From Haloferula rosea (GTDB lineage Bacteria > Verrucomicrobiota > Verrucomicrobiia > Verrucomicrobiales > Akkermansiaceae), in assembly GCF_016595525.1 (NCBI RefSeq), contig NZ_JAENII010000002.1:310001-374000 (forward strand): DNA of 64,000 nt, given 5' to 3'. Below, piece after piece: positions 61,526 to 64,000 of the stretch. Below the pieces are notes generated by a model. The model saw only the letters and a program-made list of their open reading frames with translations. It had not been told where the DNA came from and ran no database searches. The first letter of the stretch is position 1, and each line of letters begins with the position of its first letter. Made by a program: the position numbers and the translations under genes.

Positions 61526-62875
61526 ATGAATCAAAAACCGCAGCTTTCGTTTTGGCAGATATGGAACATGTCGTTCGGATTCCTCGGGATCCAGTTCGGG
61601 ATGGGCCTGCAGATGGCGAACATGTCCGCCATTTTTTCGTTTCTCGACGCCAAGGAGGAGGACTTGTCCCTGCTGTGGATCGCCGCTCCACTGACGGGGC
61701 TGATCGTCCAGCCGATCGTCGGCTACATGAGTGACCGGACGTGGACGGGGCTCGGGCGGCGGCGACCGTATTTCCTCGTCGGGGCGATTCTCGCCAGTCT
61801 GGCCCTGGTGGCGATGCCGCATTCATCCGCGTTGTGGATGGCGGTCGGATTGCTTTGGGTGCTGGATGCGTCGCTGAATATCACGATGGAGCCGTTTCGC
61901 GCTTTCGTGGCTGACAAGCTTCCTGAATCCCAAAGGTCCACCGGATTCTCGGTGCAGAGTCTGCTGATCGGGCTTGGTGCGGTGGTTGCCTCGGCGCTGC
62001 CATGGATGCTCACGAACTGGTTCGGCGTGGCAGGAGGAAGCACGGATGGCGGAGCCATCCCCCAGGCGGTGATGATTTCCTTCCACGTCGGAGCGGTGGC
62101 TCTGTTCGTGGCGGTGGTCTACACGATCCTGACGACCAAGGAGTATCCGCCGGAGGACATGGAGGAGTTCCGCAGGATGAAGCAGGAGAGCCGGGGAATC
62201 GGTGGCTTTTTTGTCGAATTGGTCAGCGGTTTGAAATCCATGCCTCCGACGATGAAGCAGCTGGCTCTGGTGCAGTTCTTCAGCTGGATCGCGCTCTTCT
62301 GCATGTGGGTGTTCTGGGCGCCGGCGATTGGACGTCACGTCTTTGGGGGTGATCCTTCCGATGAAGGGGCATGGAAAGTCGTCATGGAGGAGGCCGGCGC
62401 GTGGACCGGTGTGTGTTTCGCGGTCTACAATCTCGTCTGCGTGGTGTTTTCATTCGTGCTGCTCGGGCTCTCGCGAAAGGTTTCGCCGCGGATGATCCAC
62501 CTTGGCTGTCTGTTGGTGGGGGCGGTCGGCTTGTTTGCCGCGAAGATCATCGACGACCAGAACATGCTGCTTCTGAGCATGGTGGGTGTCGGGATCGCCT
62601 GGGCTTCGATCCTATCCATGCCCTACGCGATCCTTTCCTCGGCCCTGCCAGCCGGCAAAATGGGCTTCTACATGGGGGTGTTCAATTTCTTCATCGTCAT
62701 CCCTCAGGTGCTGGTTTCGCTGACGATGGGAAAGCTGGTCGGCACCTTGTTCGGTGGAGATTCGATGATGGCGATCATGGTGGCCGGAGCGTGCTGGGTG
62801 CTGGCGGCTCTCGCGATGCTGCGCGTCGACAAACCCGGGGCCATCGCAGCTCCCATCGCTCCCGGCGGCCACTGA
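61526..62875 (+). CDS. MFS sugar transporter (GPH/SLC45-like)
   Basis: 449 residues with about 12 membrane helices. The charged loop GYMSDRTWTGLGRRRPY (between helices 2 and 3) is the mark of sucrose/maltose-type transporters of the SLC45/GPH group. Further signs are FSFLDAKEEDLSLLW and ALFVAVVYTILTTKEYPPE at the central loop. It is followed after 11 bases by an alpha-amylase gene. The pair could take up malto-oligosaccharides released outside or hydrolyse them after export. Confidence 0.87.
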   Translation: MNQKPQLSFWQIWNMSFGFLGIQFGMGLQMANMSAIFSFLDAKEEDLSLLWIAAPLTGLIVQPIVGYMSDRTWTGLGRRRPYFLVGAILASLALVAMPHSSALWMAVGLLWVLDASLNITMEPFRAFVADKLPESQRSTGFSVQSLLIGLGAVVASALPWMLTNWFGVAGGSTDGGAIPQAVMISFHVGAVALFVAVVYTILTTKEYPPEDMEEFRRMKQESRGIGGFFVELVSGLKSMPPTMKQLALVQFFSWIALFCMWVFWAPAIGRHVFGGDPSDEGAWKVVMEEAGAWTGVCFAVYNLVCVVFSFVLLGLSRKVSPRMIHLGCLLVGAVGLFAAKIIDDQNMLLLSMVGVGIAWASILSMPYAILSSALPAGKMGFYMGVFNFFIVIPQVLVSLTMGKLVGTLFGGDSMMAIMVAGACWVLAALAMLRVDKPGAIAAPIAPGGH

Positions 62876-62886
62876 GCCATCTGCTG

Positions 62887-64000
62887 ATGAAAAAGATGAA
62901 TTGGCAATTCCCGCTCGTGGCCGCATGGATGGCCGCAATGAGTCTAGCTGAGACAGTTGCTGCGGCACCAAGACCCGTCGTCTATCAGGTCCTTCCTCGC
63001 TTGTTCGGGAATGCCAATGAGACGCGGAAGCTCAATGGCTCGATCGAGGAGAATGGCTGCGGCAAGTTCTCCGATTTCAACGAACGGTCTCTGAAGGAGA
63101 TCGGAGCGATGGGCTTCACGCACCTCTGGTTGACCGGAGTGCTGGAGCAGGCCAGTGCGACGGCGTATCCGGGACGCCCGGCCGACCCCGCGGACATCCT
63201 GAAGGGCAAGGCGGGAAGCCCTTACGCAATCCGGGATTACTTCGATGTGTGTCCCGATTACGCGGATGATCCAGCGAAACGTCTCGAGGAGTTCCAGACG
63301 CTGCTCAAGCGGTGTAAGGAGCACGGCATCAAGGTGGTGATCGATTTCGTGCCCAATCACGTGGCGCGCAGCTACGCGTCGGATGTGCGGCCGGAGATGA
63401 GCTTCGGGAATGACGACCGGACCGACGTGTTCTTCGCGCCGGACAACAACTTCTTCTACGTCCAGTCGGGGCAGGCGGCGGGATCTCGTCCTCTCACGCT
63501 GCCCACCGCGGGGATGCCGGGGTGCACCGGCCGCTTCGCCCCCGAGACGGATTTCGTCCGTGTGACAGGGAACAACGCGATCACATTCTCGCCGGGCTTG
63601 GGGGACTGGTATGAGACAGTGAAGCTGAACTACGGCCACGATTTCACCCAAGGAAGGGACACGAGCCACTTGCCGGGCATCGAGGCCCGGGCGGAGGAGG
63701 TTCCGGATACCTGGCGGAAGATGGATGCGGTTTTCGCCCATTGGCAAGGGATGGGCGTGGCGGGGTTCCGGGTGGACATGGCGCACATGGTGCCGATGGA
63801 ATTCTGGAAGTGGATGATCTCCCGGGCTCGTGAGCGTGATGAGGGTGTCTTCATCTTCGGTGAGGCCTACGACAATGACCCGGCGAAGCTGACCGACGGC
63901 AATGTGCTCGATGCCCTGCTTGATGCCGGGTTCGACGCGGTTTACGACGATCCGGTCTACGACATCTGCATGGGCCTCTACGACGATTTCGCCGGTGGCT
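62887..64000 (+). CDS. Secreted GH13 alpha-amylase (partial, runs off the window)
   Basis: Starts at ATG 62887 and stays open to the right edge (371 codons visible). A signal peptide (about 1-25, MAAMSLAETVAAA) leads to the catalytic barrel: VYQVLPRLFG, region I VVIDFVPNHV (about residues 151-160), region II GFRVDMAHM (catalytic Asp nucleophile, about 296), and region III FIFGEAYD (acid/base Glu, about 323). The C-terminal portion, including region IV and the aspartate at its end, is beyond the window. It should hydrolyse alpha-1,4-glucans outside the cytoplasm. Downstream of a sugar transporter by 11 bases. Confidence 0.93.
   Translation, partial: MKKMNWQFPLVAAWMAAMSLAETVAAAPRPVVYQVLPRLFGNANETRKLNGSIEENGCGKFSDFNERSLKEIGAMGFTHLWLTGVLEQASATAYPGRPADPADILKGKAGSPYAIRDYFDVCPDYADDPAKRLEEFQTLLKRCKEHGIKVVIDFVPNHVARSYASDVRPEMSFGNDDRTDVFFAPDNNFFYVQSGQAAGSRPLTLPTAGMPGCTGRFAPETDFVRVTGNNAITFSPGLGDWYETVKLNYGHDFTQGRDTSHLPGIEARAEEVPDTWRKMDAVFAHWQGMGVAGFRVDMAHMVPMEFWKWMISRARERDEGVFIFGEAYDNDPAKLTDGNVLDALLDAGFDAVYDDPVYDICMGLYDDFAGG

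Overview
The window is GC-rich, densely coded chromosomal DNA, almost certainly from a Verrucomicrobiota bacterium (a Verrucomicrobiae relative of genera such as Haloferula, Luteolibacter or Rubritalea). This rests on gene content: a PEP-CTERM protein, DUF1080 and Tat-exported Gfo/Idh/MocA proteins, a MoxR-DUF58-DUF4381-Bat operon with fused Bat genes, a fused cobA-hemD, and a C30-carotenoid-acid cluster. I see no tRNA, rRNA, CRISPR array, insertion sequence or phage gene, and no intergenic gap over 300 bases; the longest (about 292 bases, 60028-60319) holds nothing I can name.

Region by region. 1-5328 (+): tetrapyrrole genes hemC and cobA-hemD, trmO, an ankyrin lipoprotein and a double-ACT protein. 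5350-11668 (-): ychF followed by an active Deg-type protease and a paralogue that has lost its whole catalytic triad, then a PEP-CTERM protein and two lipoproteins. 11708-15432: an ArsR-methyltransferase (SahR-like) regulator divergent from metK-ahcY, ending in a strong terminator. 15493-23726: trpF and an atypical uvrA (divergent), an ECF sigma factor with a candidate membrane anti-sigma and a PDZ protein, cimA, and a DUF1080 protein. 23806-32446 (-): secreted cyclophilin and the six-gene Bat/MoxR operon. 32561-41498: DUF5069 protein, prepilin peptidase, fabD, a tricorn-type protease, an orphan sdhB, an alpha/beta hydrolase, a YlbF-family protein with a Gly/Cys tail, and a possible 25-residue membrane peptide. 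41517-46275: an unknown gene, plsX-rpmF-yceD, a divergent Amt-like protein lacking one pore histidine, and gluQ.

46351-52431 is the most coherent accessory locus: two CrtI-family desaturases/oxidases, an aldehyde dehydrogenase, a CrtQ-like glycosyltransferase and a CrtO-like acyltransferase. Together they can be read as a pathway to an acylated glycosyl ester of a C30 carotenoid acid; the squalene or dehydrosqualene synthase must lie elsewhere. 52446-57315 continues with a secreted unknown protein, a flippase-like membrane protein, a cytoplasmic-looking ApbE, a GT-C-type membrane glycosyltransferase and a DPM-like GT2, suggesting polyprenyl-phosphate-linked glycosylation. 57421-64000 is carbohydrate-related: discoidin lipoprotein, Tat-exported oxidoreductase, DoxX-like protein, DapA-family enzyme, sugar MFS transporter and a GH13 alpha-amylase cut by the window edge.

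Starts were moved inward from the longest reading frame wherever the family N-terminus, a signal peptide or an overlapping neighbour argued for it; each case is stated in the entry.
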